Notes: generated by a model from the sequence alone, not told the origin. A stretch of 57,577 nt of DNA from an uncultured Bacillota bacterium (GCA_949283975.1 CASDUK010000001.1:161187-218763); one strand, 5' to 3'. Positions 17,455-26,937 are shown, numbered from the stretch's first letter. Numbers and translations: made by a program.

Positions 17455-18462
17455 ATGGGAGTAAATTTTTTGGGGCTTACAGCCGGAATGATTGCGTTAA
17501 TTGTTGTGCTAAGCGTTCTTGCAGTTGTTTGCATTGTAATTTTAAGCTTAGTTCCAATTAAGCAATGGTTTGTTGCGCTTGTTTCTGGCGCCCATGTTTC
17601 AATGGGCAGGCTAATTGGAATGAGGCTTAGAAGGGTTAAAGTTCCGCCAATTGTTTCGGCTTATATTCAGGCGAAAAAGGCGGGAATTGATATTGACATT
17701 GTTGACCTTGAAACACACTATATGGCAGGAGGAGACATAGACAAAGTTATTGTTGCGCTAATTTCTGCCCACAGTGCTAAATTGCCGCTTTCTGTTGACC
17801 AGGCAAAGGCAATTGACCTTGCCGGAAGAGATGTTGCAAAGGCGGTTAAAATGAGCGTTACACCAATTGTTGTTGAAACGCCATGGATTAGCGCAATTGC
17901 AAAAGACGGTATTGAACTTAGAGTTAAAGCAAAAGTTACTCTTAGGAGTAATCTTCCAAGGCTTGTTAGAGGGGCGGGAGAAGAAACAATTTTGGCTCGT
18001 GTTGGCGAAGGAATTGTTACAACGGTTGGTTCTGCGCTGACGCATACAGAAGTTTTGGAAAATCCAGACATAATTTCTAAAACTGTTTTGAACAAAGGGC
18101 TTGACGTTTCAACAGCATATGAAATTCTTTCAATTGAAATGGCAGATATTGATGTTGGCCAAAACGTTGGCGCTAAACTTAACATAGATAGAGCGGAGGC
18201 GGATAAGTCTATTGCTCAAGCTAAAGCTGAGGAAAGAAGGGCAATGGCAAGCGCAATTGAGCAAGAGATGAAAGCTAAAACTCAGGAAATGAAAGCAATG
18301 GTTCTTGCGGCTGAGGCCGAAGTTCCAAAAGCAATGGCAGACGCTATTAAGAGCGGAAACCTTGGAGTTATGGACTATTACAAAATTCAAAATCTAAACT
18401 CAGACACCGCAATGAGAAACTCAATTGCTGGGGTTGACAAGAAAAAATCGGGCGGAGTTTAA
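17455..18462 (+). CDS. floA: Flotillin-like protein FloA
   Basis: The 335-aa protein has an N-terminal membrane-anchoring hydrophobic segment (about residues 8-32), a SPFH/band 7 domain, and an Ala/Glu/Lys-rich helical region ([25 protein letters not shown]) with C-terminal [13 protein letters not shown], all typical of FloA. It organises functional membrane microdomains with NfeD. GGAGGTG precedes the ATG. Confidence 0.93.
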   Translation: MGVNFLGLTAGMIALIVVLSVLAVVCIVILSLVPIKQWFVALVSGAHVSMGRLIGMRLRRVKVPPIVSAYIQAKKAGIDIDIVDLETHYMAGGDIDKVIVALISAHSAKLPLSVDQAKAIDLAGRDVAKAVKMSVTPIVVETPWISAIAKDGIELRVKAKVTLRSNLPRLVRGAGEETILARVGEGIVTTVGSALTHTEVLENPDIISKTVLNKGLDVSTAYEILSIEMADIDVGQNVGAKLNIDRAEADKSIAQAKAEERRAMASAIEQEMKAKTQEMKAMVLAAEAEVPKAMADAIKSGNLGVMDYYKIQNLNSDTAMRNSIAGVDKKKSGGV

Positions 18463-18470
18463 TTGATTTG

Positions 18471-18500
18471 AAGGTGGCCGCAAGGCCACTTTATTTTAAA
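18471..18500 (+). terminator. Hairpin after floA (attenuator or processing site)
   Basis: A 9-bp stem (18471-18479 with 18484-18492) closed by a GCAA tetraloop is followed by TTTATTTTA. The weak T-run and the close downstream gene suggest partial read-through. Confidence 0.55.
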
Positions 18501-18513
18501 GGAGAATGGACAA

Positions 18514-19146
18514 ATGACCTGGCTTATTGTTGGAATTTGTGTTTTGCTTGTTGGAATTATAATTTATTATTCCATTCCTCTTTTTAAGAAAATTTTTAAA
18601 AATAGAAATTCTAACAAAAGCGTTGAAAAGGAAACTAAGCGCGCAATTAAAAGAGAAGAAAGGCGCGCCGAAAAACGCGAAAAGAATGATTTAAAAAAGA
18701 GCAAAGAGCATGCACCAAAACCTGTTGTTTCCGCAGAGCAAGACAGCGAAAATTCTTTGGTTAATGAAAATGCAATTGAACTTAAAGAAGACCCAGACGA
18801 AAGAGTTAACACAAACAATTTGAAATATGAAGGATATTTTGATTCTGTTCCAACTCCGCCAACCAATCAAAAACCAATTGCGGATGCAAACCCGCTTGAA
18901 GAGAACGTTGACGACCTTTTCAATAAAATTTTCAATGTAGATGAGCGAGATAGGAAAAGCGGGAACAAAGCTCCAACATTTGTTTCGGACGGAATGAATG
19001 GGAATGAAGAAATTGGAGATTTTCTTGAAGAATTTGAAACTCTTAACAGCAGAAGCGCTAGAAATTCAATTGCCGAAGATTTTGATAGGCTTTCGCCAGA
19101 GATGAAGGCCCTTATGATTTCAAATTTCTTAGACAGAAAAGAATAG
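18514..19146 (+). CDS. Single-pass membrane protein with charged cytoplasmic tail
   Basis: A 210-aa protein. One N-terminal hydrophobic helix (about residues 3-24) is followed by a very basic Lys/Arg/Glu-rich stretch, then an acidic region. The C-terminus has an ordered-looking segment FDRLSPEMKALMISNFLDRK. No known family. AAAGGAG lies 9 nt before the ATG. Placed after floA, it could be a microdomain-associated protein. It ends the floA operon before a strong terminator. Confidence 0.65.
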   Translation: MTWLIVGICVLLVGIIIYYSIPLFKKIFKNRNSNKSVEKETKRAIKREERRAEKREKNDLKKSKEHAPKPVVSAEQDSENSLVNENAIELKEDPDERVNTNNLKYEGYFDSVPTPPTNQKPIADANPLEENVDDLFNKIFNVDERDRKSGNKAPTFVSDGMNGNEEIGDFLEEFETLNSRSARNSIAEDFDRLSPEMKALMISNFLDRKE

Positions 19147-19177
19147 TTGGCAGAACATATTTACAAAGTTGAATTTG

Positions 19178-19222
19178 ACACCATATAATTTACGCGGAAA
19201 TTAAATTATATGGTGTTTTTTT
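19178..19222 (+). terminator. Strong terminator abutting a start codon
   Basis: A perfect 15-bp inverted repeat (19178-19192 with 19202-19216, 9-nt loop) is followed by a T-run that ends one base before the ATG at 19223. It separates the floA operon from the phage-like cassette and leaves the next gene without a ribosome binding site. Confidence 0.85.
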
Positions 19223-19510
19223 ATGAGCAAAAAATTTTCGGAGAAAAAAATTGACGAGGCAATTTATAAAAAAGCCGTTGGCTATGAAGCAAACGAAGTT
19301 GTTGAAGAATTTGTTTTAGACGAAAAGGGAGAATATAAATTAAATAAAAGGAAGATTACAAAAAAGCATATTTCTCCAGATCTTTCCGCCGCGAAACTTC
19401 TTTTGGAAAAAGCGGAGAAGAAAAAGGGAAAATATTCAACAATGACAGATGAAGAGCTTTACCGCGAAAAGGTTAGGCTTTTGGAGCTTTTGGAAAGCTT
19501 GGAAGAATAA
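19223..19510 (+). CDS. Small phage-module protein, first gene of the cassette
   Basis: This 95-aa charged, helical protein contains a conserved-looking core: AVGYEANEVVEEFVLDEKG, KRKITKKHISPDLSAAKLLLE and MTDEELYREKVRLLELLE. From memory, similar small proteins occur near the terminase or portal genes of Firmicutes phages, and a small-terminase-like role is possible but unproven. It has no ribosome binding site because a terminator hairpin ends right at its ATG, and another hairpin follows it. It may be poorly expressed unless read-through or leaderless initiation occurs. Confidence 0.6.
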   Translation: MSKKFSEKKIDEAIYKKAVGYEANEVVEEFVLDEKGEYKLNKRKITKKHISPDLSAAKLLLEKAEKKKGKYSTMTDEELYREKVRLLELLESLEE

Positions 19511-19515
19511 TTATT

Positions 19516-19542
19516 AAATTGGAAGAATCTCTTCCAATTTTT
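19516..19542 (+). terminator. Hairpin between the small gene and the portal gene
   Basis: An 11-bp perfect stem AAATTGGAAGA/TCTTCCAATTT (19516-19526 with 19530-19540) has a 3-nt loop and a short T-run. It could attenuate transcription into the portal gene, whose AGGAGG site follows about 20 nt later. Confidence 0.6.
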
Positions 19543-19570
19543 GATAATTAAAACTAATTTAGGAGGAAAA

Positions 19571-21463
19571 ATGAAAAAAGAACAAATTAAAGAGCAAGAA
19601 ATTTTTGAGGAGGATTTAGTTAGAGAGGTTTTAGAAGACTTTAAACGCAGGCAATATGAGCGGAAAAACTTTGAAACCCAGTGGGAACTAAACATGAACT
19701 TTTTGATGGGAAATCAATATTGTTGCATTGGCCCATCTGGAGAAGTTGAAGAATATGACAAACAATTCTATTGGCAAGAAAGAGAAGTTTACAACCATAT
19801 TGCCCCAATAATTGAGGCAAGGCTTGCGCGTCTTTTAACGCTTAAACCAAATATGACAGTTGTTCCGGCTTCTGGAGACGAGCGCGATGTTAAAACGGCT
19901 AAGCTTTCAAAAAAGATTGTTAACGCGGTTTACAACAAACTTTGTGTTAGCGGAGTTATATCCGAGGCAAATAACTGGAGCGAGGTTTGTGGAACAAGTT
20001 TTTACAAGGTAACTTGGAACTCAGAGAAGGGAACGCTTTTAAGAGAAGATGAAAACGGAAAACATTTTAGCGGAGAGGTTGAAGTTACTGTTTGTCCGCC
20101 ATTTGAAATTTATCCTGAAAGTTCAAGTTGCGGAGATGTTGGAAATTGCAAATCAATTATCCATGCCAAGGCCTATCATGTTGACGACATTAAGAAAAAC
20201 TGGGGAGTTGAAGTTAAGGGCGAGGATATTAATGTTTTCTCTCTTGACAATGTTTCGGCAATTGGAAGCTATGGATATTTTGGAAATGTTGGAAAAGTTG
20301 TTAGCGGCGTTAGAAGCAACTATGCAATTGTTATAGAGAAATATGAAAGCCCTTCTGTTGATTTTCCGAACGGAAGGTTGATTATTGTTGCAGGGGATAA
20401 ACTTGTTCACATCTCAGAACTTCCATATATAAACGGCAATGACGGCGAACGCGGCTTTCCTTTTATTAAACAAACATGTATTGACCACCCCGGCTGCTTT
20501 TGGGGCTCTTCAGTTATTGAAAGGCTAATTCCAGTTCAGCGCTCATTCAATACGCTTAAAAACCGTAAACATGAATTTATGAACAGGCTTTCAATGGGGG
20601 TTTTAACAGTTGAAGATGGTTCGCTTGACATAGATAATTTGCAAGATGATGGGCTTTCTCCAGGCAAGGTTTTAATTTATAGGCAGGGGGCAACTCCGCC
20701 AAGGTTTATGAATTTTGACAACATTCCAATTGATTTTACAAACGAAGAAAACATGCTTTTAAATGAGTTTACATATGTTAGCGGCGTTTCAGACCTTTTG
20801 AGAAATTCCGTTGCAAGCTATGCAAACATGTCGGGAATTGCGCTTCAGGTTTTGGTTGAGCAAGATGAAACAAGAATTTCTATAACGGCAGAGCGGATTA
20901 GGGAGGCAATTAAGTCAATGGCAAAACAAGTTTTAAAGCTCTATCGCCAATTTGCAACAGTTCCGCGCCTTACAAAAATTGTTGGGGATAATGGCGACAT
21001 TGAAGTTTTCTATTTCACAGCTTCTGATATATCAAGTGACGACATTGTTTTTGAAACAGGAAGTGAAATTGGAGAAACAGTTGCCCAAAAACGCAGCATG
21101 GTTTTTGACCTTTTAAATGCTGGGCTTTTGCATGATGAAAATGGAAAACTTTCAAACAGAATGAGGGTTAAAGCTTTAGATTTGCTTGGCTTTGGCGTTT
21201 GGGAAAATGCTCAGGATATAAATGAACTTCACCTTAAAAAAGCTTCAAACGAAAACTTAAAGTTTATGGAAGGCGAAGAGATTGAGCCGTTGGAAGTTGA
21301 CGACCACAGTATTCACATAACAGAGCACACCGCGCTTCTTCTTGGAAGTGAATTTACCAAAAAAGCTGAGAGAAATAAAAAGCTTATGGAAAATGTTTTA
21401 AAACACATAAGGCGTCACAAACAGATTAGAGCGATTTCGGAATCGCTGGAAAATAAAAATTAA
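19571..21463 (+). CDS. Phage portal protein, P22/T7-like
   Basis: A 630-aa protein with the sequence style of podovirus-type portal rings, which occupy one capsid vertex and admit DNA. Recognisable features are an N-terminal RRQYERKNFETQWELNMNF and NQY helix region, YNHIAPIIEARLARLLTLKPNM, a membrane-independent alpha/beta core, and FINRLSMGV-like loops (HEFMNRLSMGVLTVED). A clip/wing region is followed by a long C-terminal helix ending KHIRRHKQIRAI. AGGAGG lies 6 nt before ATG 19571, so I reject an in-frame start ten codons upstream. The ORF is intact and full length. No terminase gene precedes it. Confidence 0.85.
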   Translation: MKKEQIKEQEIFEEDLVREVLEDFKRRQYERKNFETQWELNMNFLMGNQYCCIGPSGEVEEYDKQFYWQEREVYNHIAPIIEARLARLLTLKPNMTVVPASGDERDVKTAKLSKKIVNAVYNKLCVSGVISEANNWSEVCGTSFYKVTWNSEKGTLLREDENGKHFSGEVEVTVCPPFEIYPESSSCGDVGNCKSIIHAKAYHVDDIKKNWGVEVKGEDINVFSLDNVSAIGSYGYFGNVGKVVSGVRSNYAIVIEKYESPSVDFPNGRLIIVAGDKLVHISELPYINGNDGERGFPFIKQTCIDHPGCFWGSSVIERLIPVQRSFNTLKNRKHEFMNRLSMGVLTVEDGSLDIDNLQDDGLSPGKVLIYRQGATPPRFMNFDNIPIDFTNEENMLLNEFTYVSGVSDLLRNSVASYANMSGIALQVLVEQDETRISITAERIREAIKSMAKQVLKLYRQFATVPRLTKIVGDNGDIEVFYFTASDISSDDIVFETGSEIGETVAQKRSMVFDLLNAGLLHDENGKLSNRMRVKALDLLGFGVWENAQDINELHLKKASNENLKFMEGEEIEPLEVDDHSIHITEHTALLLGSEFTKKAERNKKLMENVLKHIRRHKQIRAISESLENKN

Positions 21464-21476
21464 TTGGAGAATAAAC

Positions 21477-22154
21477 ATGGAAAAAGATGAAAACATTAGG
21501 GAACAACCTTTAAAAAGCGAGCAAGCACAAGAGAGTATTGTTGATTTTGAAGAAAAAAGCGGTGCCACTACATCGCAGCAAGAAGGCTCCCAATTTGGAA
21601 AATTTTCTTGCGCAGAAGATTTGGTTAATGCATATAACAATCTTCAAGCGGAGTTTACAAGAAAATGCCAAAAACTTAGCGAAATTCAAAAGCAAATTGC
21701 CGAAAAGGAAATTGAAGAAACTTCTTTAAAAGATGAAACAAAGGAAATTTCTCCGGCATTTATGCAAGAGGACTGGCGAAGCCGAGTTTCAGAATTTCTT
21801 CAAAAAAACGAACGCGCCAGCGAATTTTCGCGCGAAATTTCAAACGAAATTTTACAAGACAAAAACCTTCAAACTTCGCCGAACATGCTTGAAATTGCAT
21901 ATGGAAGAGTTCTGGCAAAGAAATATAAAACGCCAGACCAAATTGCAAGCGAATCTTCATTTATGGAAAAATATGTTCTTTCAAATGAAGATGTCAGGCG
22001 AAAAATTTTTGGAAGTTATTTAAGCCAAATTCAAAAAGCACCCCATGTAATTGGCGCAGAAATTAAAGGCGGAGTTAGCTTGCTTCCCAAAAAAAGCAAG
22101 CCAGAAACATTAAATGAGGCCAAAATTTTGGCAGAAAAATTTTTAAATAATTAA
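21477..22154 (+). CDS. Capsid scaffold-like protein
   Basis: A 225-aa protein, highly charged and Gln/Glu/Lys-rich, with a predicted coiled coil at about residues 45-85 (LVNAYNNLQAEFTRKCQKL) and a helical C-terminus. It lies between portal and capsid, exactly where P22, T7 and similar phages encode scaffold. GGAGA precedes the ATG, 13 bp after the portal stop. The assignment rests on position and composition rather than on a conserved motif. Confidence 0.7.
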   Translation: MEKDENIREQPLKSEQAQESIVDFEEKSGATTSQQEGSQFGKFSCAEDLVNAYNNLQAEFTRKCQKLSEIQKQIAEKEIEETSLKDETKEISPAFMQEDWRSRVSEFLQKNERASEFSREISNEILQDKNLQTSPNMLEIAYGRVLAKKYKTPDQIASESSFMEKYVLSNEDVRRKIFGSYLSQIQKAPHVIGAEIKGGVSLLPKKSKPETLNEAKILAEKFLNN

Positions 22155-22288
22155 TTTATTTTATTAAAAATTTATAACAAAAATAATTAATAAATAAATT
22201 TTGTTAAAATTTTTTAAAAAATATTATTAATTATTTAATAATAAAAAAAATTTTAATTTTTAAAAAAAAATAAAAAAGGAGATTAAAA
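22155..22288 (+). other. Nearly GC-free leader before the capsid gene
   Basis: Apart from the ribosome binding site (AAAAAAGGAG), this 134-bp gap has only two G/C bases. It holds an imperfect inverted repeat with arms TAACAAAA and TTTTGTTA extended by A/T pairs. It could act as an UP-element-rich promoter region or as an unstructured translation enhancer for a highly expressed capsid gene. No clear -35 box is seen. Confidence 0.6.
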
Positions 22289-23512
22289 ATGGTTTCATTA
22301 ACAAGCGCAAGCAACGCGCTTAAAAATGTTTATTTAGGCGTTGTTGCAAACCAATTAAACACAAATGCAAACCCTCTTCTTGGAAAGATTGAACAATCTA
22401 CAAGTGATGTTTGGGGTAAGCAAATTATTAAACTTGCGCCTTTTGGAATTAACGGTGGAATTGGGGCCGGAACGGAAACAGGAACGCTTCCAATTGCAGC
22501 CGAAAACCAATATGTTCAGTTCGTTACAGACCTTAAAAACCTTTATGGAAGAATTTCAATTTCGGATAAGGCAATGAGGGCTTCTGCTAACAGCGCGGGC
22601 GCATTTGTTAATCTTTTAAACGCAGAAATGGAAGGGCTTGTAAAGGCAAGCAGCTTCAATTTTGGCCGTATGTTATATGGCGACGGCTCTGGCCTTTTGG
22701 CAACAGTTGTTTCTTTTGAAAGTTCAACGGGAGCAATTACGGTTGACAGCGTTAGAAACTTGATTGAAGGAATGGTTGTTGATGTTTACAACACCTCCGG
22801 AAAGGTTTCTGCTTCAAGCGGCAAGAGAATTTCATATGTTGACAGAGCAAACAATAAATTCTATCTTGATGCAACTGCCTCAGCGTTAAGCTTTGCAAAG
22901 AACGATGAAATTTATGTTCAAAACTCTAAAGGCCTTGAAATTACCGGCCTTGGGGCAATTTTTGGCTCTAGTGAAAAACTTTATGGATTGACAAAAGCAG
23001 ACTATCCTTGGCTTTCTCCATATGTTGATTCAACAACAAAAGAGATTTCTGATGAAACAATTCAGGCGGGTTTAGACAGCCTTGAAGAAAGCGGCGGACT
23101 TAGCGCAAACTTCATAACATGTTCCAGAGCGGTTAGAAAGGCATATCAAAAATATCTTTCATATTTTAGAAGGAACATTGATGTTATGGATCTTGCAGGC
23201 GGCTTTAAAGCAATTACATACAACGGAACGCCAATTTATGCAGACAGATTTGTTAAAGATGATGAAATGTATCTTTTAAACACAGATGAATTTACGTTGC
23301 ATCAACTTTGTGACTGGAAGTGGCTTGAGGGAGATGACGGAAAGGTTATCAAACAAAACCCAGACGAAGCAACATATTGCGCAACATTGGTTAAGTATGC
23401 AGATTTAATTTGTAACAAGCCAAATTCCCAAGGAAAAATTTCCGGAATTTCTTCAACTGTTACAAACCCGTTTGCAAGTTCAACAGGCTCTGACAGCGGA
23501 GAAACAGCCTAA
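22289..23512 (+). CDS. Major capsid protein, HK97 fold
   Basis: This 407-aa protein matches Firmicutes phage capsids. Marker segments are an N-terminal arm with SASNALKNVYLGVV, then GGIGAGTETGTLP, LKNLYGRISISDKAMRAS, and FVNLLNAEMEGLVKASSFNFGRMLYGDG. Near residues 135-215 a beta-rich insertion (VSFESSTGAITVDSVRNL and so on) resembles the inserted domains of P22-type capsids. The C-terminal P-domain has FNGTPIYADRF-like YNGTPIYADRF. No prohead protease gene is adjacent, consistent with scaffold-only assembly. The ORF is intact, and its stop overlaps the next start (TAATG). Confidence 0.88.
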   Translation: MVSLTSASNALKNVYLGVVANQLNTNANPLLGKIEQSTSDVWGKQIIKLAPFGINGGIGAGTETGTLPIAAENQYVQFVTDLKNLYGRISISDKAMRASANSAGAFVNLLNAEMEGLVKASSFNFGRMLYGDGSGLLATVVSFESSTGAITVDSVRNLIEGMVVDVYNTSGKVSASSGKRISYVDRANNKFYLDATASALSFAKNDEIYVQNSKGLEITGLGAIFGSSEKLYGLTKADYPWLSPYVDSTTKEISDETIQAGLDSLEESGGLSANFITCSRAVRKAYQKYLSYFRRNIDVMDLAGGFKAITYNGTPIYADRFVKDDEMYLLNTDEFTLHQLCDWKWLEGDDGKVIKQNPDEATYCATLVKYADLICNKPNSQGKISGISSTVTNPFASSTGSDSGETA

Positions 23513-23844
23513 TGTTATATGAAATTTCAAACGATGTTTTTTTCATTAGCGATAGAATTAAAGAAATTGATGAAAATTATAAAATCTATTTTAATTCCAA
23601 AAAAAATAAGTTTGAAATTCACAATATTGGTCAATTTGGGGACAGTTATTGTTTAACTGTCCCTTTCCAATATTTAGATTTTCGAACAATTGATTTAGTT
23701 AAAAAAACTCTTTCAATAAATGGAGAAAAATTGCTTGAAGAAATAGATTTAAATAATAAAAAAATAAGCGAAATTAATGAAAAAATAATTTTTAACAGAG
23801 CTAAAGATCAGCTATTTGATGAAATTAAATACTCTAAAAATTAA
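23512..23844 (+). CDS. Small head-module protein of unknown function
   Basis: A 110-aa protein with YKIYFNSKKNKFEIHN and LTVPFQYLDFRTIDLVKKT segments, then a helical C-terminus. From memory, such proteins occur next to capsid genes in clostridial phages, but their role is not known to me. It starts at an ATG overlapping the capsid stop by one base, so translation is coupled to the capsid. AAAGGAGG for the next gene follows 2 bp after its stop. Confidence 0.65.
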   Translation: MLYEISNDVFFISDRIKEIDENYKIYFNSKKNKFEIHNIGQFGDSYCLTVPFQYLDFRTIDLVKKTLSINGEKLLEEIDLNNKKISEINEKIIFNRAKDQLFDEIKYSKN

Positions 23845-23855
23845 AAGGAGGAAAT

Positions 23856-24425
23856 ATGACGGCAAAAGATGTTATTAAAGTTGTTTGTGTGTTTTTGCAA
23901 AAGGAAGAATTTTTGGAACTTGAAGAGCTTGGTGGAACAGGGGAGGCAACAGAAGCCCAAACAAAAGAGCTTGAACATATGCTTAGATGTTTAAACCTTG
24001 TTATAAATGAAATTGCAACAGATTACATTCCGCTTTTGTTTGAAGAAACATTAATTCCAACAGGTGGCCATGTTTTGTTTAATTCGCTAACAAAAAATCC
24101 AATTGATATTATAAGAGTTGAAGATAGATTTGGAATTAGAGTTAATCATAAACTCTTCCCAGACTATTTGGAAACGATTGACGGCGAAGTTAAAATTCTT
24201 TATTCCTATGAGCCGGAACAAATAACAGCGCTTTCACAAGCCCTTGAAAATTTTTCACAAAAAGTTGGCGAAAGAGTAATTGCCTATGGCGTTGCAATGG
24301 AATATTGTTTCATATGTGGGCTTCACGATGATGCATCAATTTGGGAGAAACGCTTTAAGGATGCGCTTTTAATTGCAGCAAGAAAAAAATCGGAAATAAA
24401 ACTTCCGAAACGGAGGTGGAAATAA
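23856..24425 (+). CDS. Head-tail connector/adaptor-like protein
   Basis: The 189-aa helical protein has the size, position and layout of the adaptor ring (T7 gp11, P22 gp4 class) below the portal. Its segments include LNLVINEIATDYIPLLFEE, a beta hairpin IDIIRVEDRFGIRV, KILYSYEP, and a long C-terminal helix ending in a basic KLPKRRWK. AAAGGAGG precedes the ATG. Its stop overlaps the start of the nozzle-like gene. The functional class is inferred from order and fold style. Confidence 0.65.
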   Translation: MTAKDVIKVVCVFLQKEEFLELEELGGTGEATEAQTKELEHMLRCLNLVINEIATDYIPLLFEETLIPTGGHVLFNSLTKNPIDIIRVEDRFGIRVNHKLFPDYLETIDGEVKILYSYEPEQITALSQALENFSQKVGERVIAYGVAMEYCFICGLHDDASIWEKRFKDALLIAARKKSEIKLPKRRWK

Positions 24426-25930
24426 TGTTCTATCAAAATTCCTTGCTCTTAAAAAATAAGTCAACTTACAAGCTTTCTCTCTCAACTTTTAAAAATGGAA
24501 TCAACACGGAAATTGAAGAAAATTCTCTTCCTTTTAAATTTGCAAAGGTTACGTATAACTACAACTTTAGAAGGGGCGCATTGCAAACGGGACATGGCTT
24601 TGACGACCTTTATCTTCCGAAAACTAGCAGCGAAAACCCTCCAATGAGAAAGGTTGCTATTAACGGAGAATATACAAACCTCAATCGAATTTGGCTTTTC
24701 CCGTATTACAACCAATCATTCAACGCCCGCGACCACATGCTTCTTCTAAGCCAAGACAACAAGGTTTTGTATGCAAGAATTATCGCAGTTAACCCATATT
24801 TCTATGATGTCAGCTACAGCGGCCAAACTTTTGACACTGTTCCAAACGCAATCTATTACAACATTGATGGCGAAGATGTTATGTTGATTACTTCTGAAAC
24901 ATATGGAATGTATGTCTTTTCTCCAGCACTTGAAGAGGAAATTTTAGATGAACCCAAAATTATTTCAATTTGCCGGCACTATGAAAGGGTTTTTGCAATT
25001 GAGGAAGGAAAGAGAAACAAACTTATTTTTAGTGCAAACCTAGACCCAACAAATTGGAACATTGATATAGACGAGGCGGGATATATTGAAATTATTGATG
25101 ACAGAGGAGCATTGGAAAAAGTTGTTAGTTTTAACGACTATGTTTACATATTCAAAGAATATGGAATTTCAAGGCTATCTGCATATGGCGATCAAACCGA
25201 ATTTAGTTTGTCTAGCGTCTTTGTTGCAAGCGGAAAAATTTATTCAAACTCAGTTTGTGTTTGTGGGGATAGAATAATGTTCCTTGCGCGCGATGGAATA
25301 TATTCTTTTAATGGTTACAGCGCAACCAAACTTACGCTAAACATTGAATCTCTTTTTGAGGAAAACAACGACAACTGTTGTTCTGCCTATCACAACGGAA
25401 AATATTATTTGGGTTGCAGGTTGAAATATGATGACGGAGAAGTTATTGGTTGCGAAGGCTACTCGGGCGGCTATGTTAACAACACTTTAATTGAATATGA
25501 CCTTAAAACAGGAGAAATTAACCTTACAAGAGGTGTTGACCTAAAATGGTTAATTTCAATTGAATATGACACAATTAACAAGCTTGCTGCGCTTTTTAAT
25601 GGCGAACATAAAAAGAAAATTGGAGAAATGAATGAAACTGGCGAAATTTTTGGAACGCCGCTAAAAAAGGTTTGGACATCTTCATATTCCAACCTTGGCT
25701 ATCCAAATAAAGTTAAAAAGATTGAAAAATTTTCATTAATTTCTAAAAACGATTGTAAAATCAAAATTAAAACAGATTTTGAAAGCGAAACATTTGAAAT
25801 TAAGGGCAAAGACTCAACAACAACAATTTATCCAAATTTAAAGGGCGAAATGTTTCAATTTTCAATCGAATCGGACGCCTCTGTGGCACATATTGCATGC
25901 CCGGAAATTTCAATTGGAATTAGCCAATGA
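24425..25930 (+). CDS. Beta-propeller nozzle/tail-hub-like protein
   Basis: A 501-aa, almost all-beta protein. Repeated blade-like units such as LIFSANLDPTNWN, VVSFNDYVYIFKEYGISRL, RIMFLARDGIYSFNG and SAYHNGKYYLGCRLKYDD resemble the propeller proteins of short tails (T7 gp12 nozzle, P22 gp10 hub). GGAGG lies 8 nt before ATG 24425, so I do not use the in-frame GTG three codons earlier. No tail-fibre, tailspike or needle gene follows. Confidence 0.68.
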   Translation: MFYQNSLLLKNKSTYKLSLSTFKNGINTEIEENSLPFKFAKVTYNYNFRRGALQTGHGFDDLYLPKTSSENPPMRKVAINGEYTNLNRIWLFPYYNQSFNARDHMLLLSQDNKVLYARIIAVNPYFYDVSYSGQTFDTVPNAIYYNIDGEDVMLITSETYGMYVFSPALEEEILDEPKIISICRHYERVFAIEEGKRNKLIFSANLDPTNWNIDIDEAGYIEIIDDRGALEKVVSFNDYVYIFKEYGISRLSAYGDQTEFSLSSVFVASGKIYSNSVCVCGDRIMFLARDGIYSFNGYSATKLTLNIESLFEENNDNCCSAYHNGKYYLGCRLKYDDGEVIGCEGYSGGYVNNTLIEYDLKTGEINLTRGVDLKWLISIEYDTINKLAALFNGEHKKKIGEMNETGEIFGTPLKKVWTSSYSNLGYPNKVKKIEKFSLISKNDCKIKIKTDFESETFEIKGKDSTTTIYPNLKGEMFQFSIESDASVAHIACPEISIGISQ

Positions 25931-26004
25931 TTTCTCTTTTGGGCGTTAAGAGTATTGTTGATGAAAAAAACAAAAAAAATTTCAATGAGTTAGGAGGAAT
26001 TAAA

Positions 26005-26931
26005 ATGTATTCTTACAAAACAACCAATTCAGATTCAAACTTTGAAGAGGCTAAACAAAATGTTTTAAACAAACTTCAAGAAATTGAAGACAAATATACT
26101 ATTTTAGAGTTTGTTCCAGATGAAATAACCTCTCTTGGCCTTGAAAAACAGGAGTTCACAGCGCCAACGGAAGATCAAATTAAACTGGAAGCTGAAAAAT
26201 CTTTAAGCGCACAAAAAGAAAATGAACGAGAAAAAATTGAAAACACCTATGAAGGCAAGTTTAATAGTTTAAACAACAATGTTGAAGATGTTGCTCTTGA
26301 AAGGGACGAGGATGTTGAAGAGGCGGCTTCAAATTTTCGCTCTTCGCTTAGAGATGCAACAAATTCAAGCATCAAACAGGGAATTTCAAGAAGTTCAATT
26401 TATGACGAAGCTGTTAAAGCAATTGAGGGTGAGCGAAATTCTTTAATTAGCGCAGCAGAAGAAGAGTTTAACAGAGAGATGGGAAGGCTTGAAAAGGAAA
26501 TTGACCTTTTGCAAAGACAAAAAGAAAACGCCCTAGAAGCTTTTGACATTTCCTATGCAATTAAACTTGATGACAAAATTGCAGACATCAACAAAAACAT
26601 TGCAAACAAGCAAAAAGAGGTTGAAAAATATAACGAAAAAGTTGACAAGCTTGAAGCAGAAAACTTAAAAGTCCAACAAGAGGCAAACGCTAAAAGACAA
26701 CAGGAAATTGAAAAACACAACGAAGAACTTTTAAAGCAAATTGAAAAACTTGGCGAGGCCGGAGTTGTCCAACAAAAATTAAAGGAAAGGTCGGGGGTTG
26801 TTTTAGATTTTCTAATGTCAATTCCAAAAGATGTTGCTTTAAGCGAACTTACAAAAGACAACTACTATGAAACTCTTTTAGGTAGTTACTATCCTTCTGT
26901 CTACGCTCAAATTTTGCGAAGAGATGACTAA
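26005..26931 (+). CDS. Long coiled-coil protein of the particle cassette
   Basis: The 308-aa protein is dominated by Glu/Lys/Gln-rich heptads from about residue 75 to 265, with a compact C-terminus (FLMSIPKDVALSELTK, LLGSYYPSVYAQILRR). It could be an internal or ejection protein, a tail needle or a structural spacer. No sequence motif decides. AGGAGG lies 8 nt before ATG 26005. An alternative in-frame start at 25927, overlapping the nozzle gene stop, adds 26 residues but has a poor SD. Confidence 0.6.
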   Translation: MYSYKTTNSDSNFEEAKQNVLNKLQEIEDKYTILEFVPDEITSLGLEKQEFTAPTEDQIKLEAEKSLSAQKENEREKIENTYEGKFNSLNNNVEDVALERDEDVEEAASNFRSSLRDATNSSIKQGISRSSIYDEAVKAIEGERNSLISAAEEEFNREMGRLEKEIDLLQRQKENALEAFDISYAIKLDDKIADINKNIANKQKEVEKYNEKVDKLEAENLKVQQEANAKRQQEIEKHNEELLKQIEKLGEAGVVQQKLKERSGVVLDFLMSIPKDVALSELTKDNYYETLLGSYYPSVYAQILRRDD

Positions 26932-26937
26932 AAGAAA

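Noticed and set aside
17718..18185. Long minus-strand frame under floA
   Set aside because: It has no SD, low-complexity composition, and lies wholly inside a conserved gene, so it is a shadow reading.
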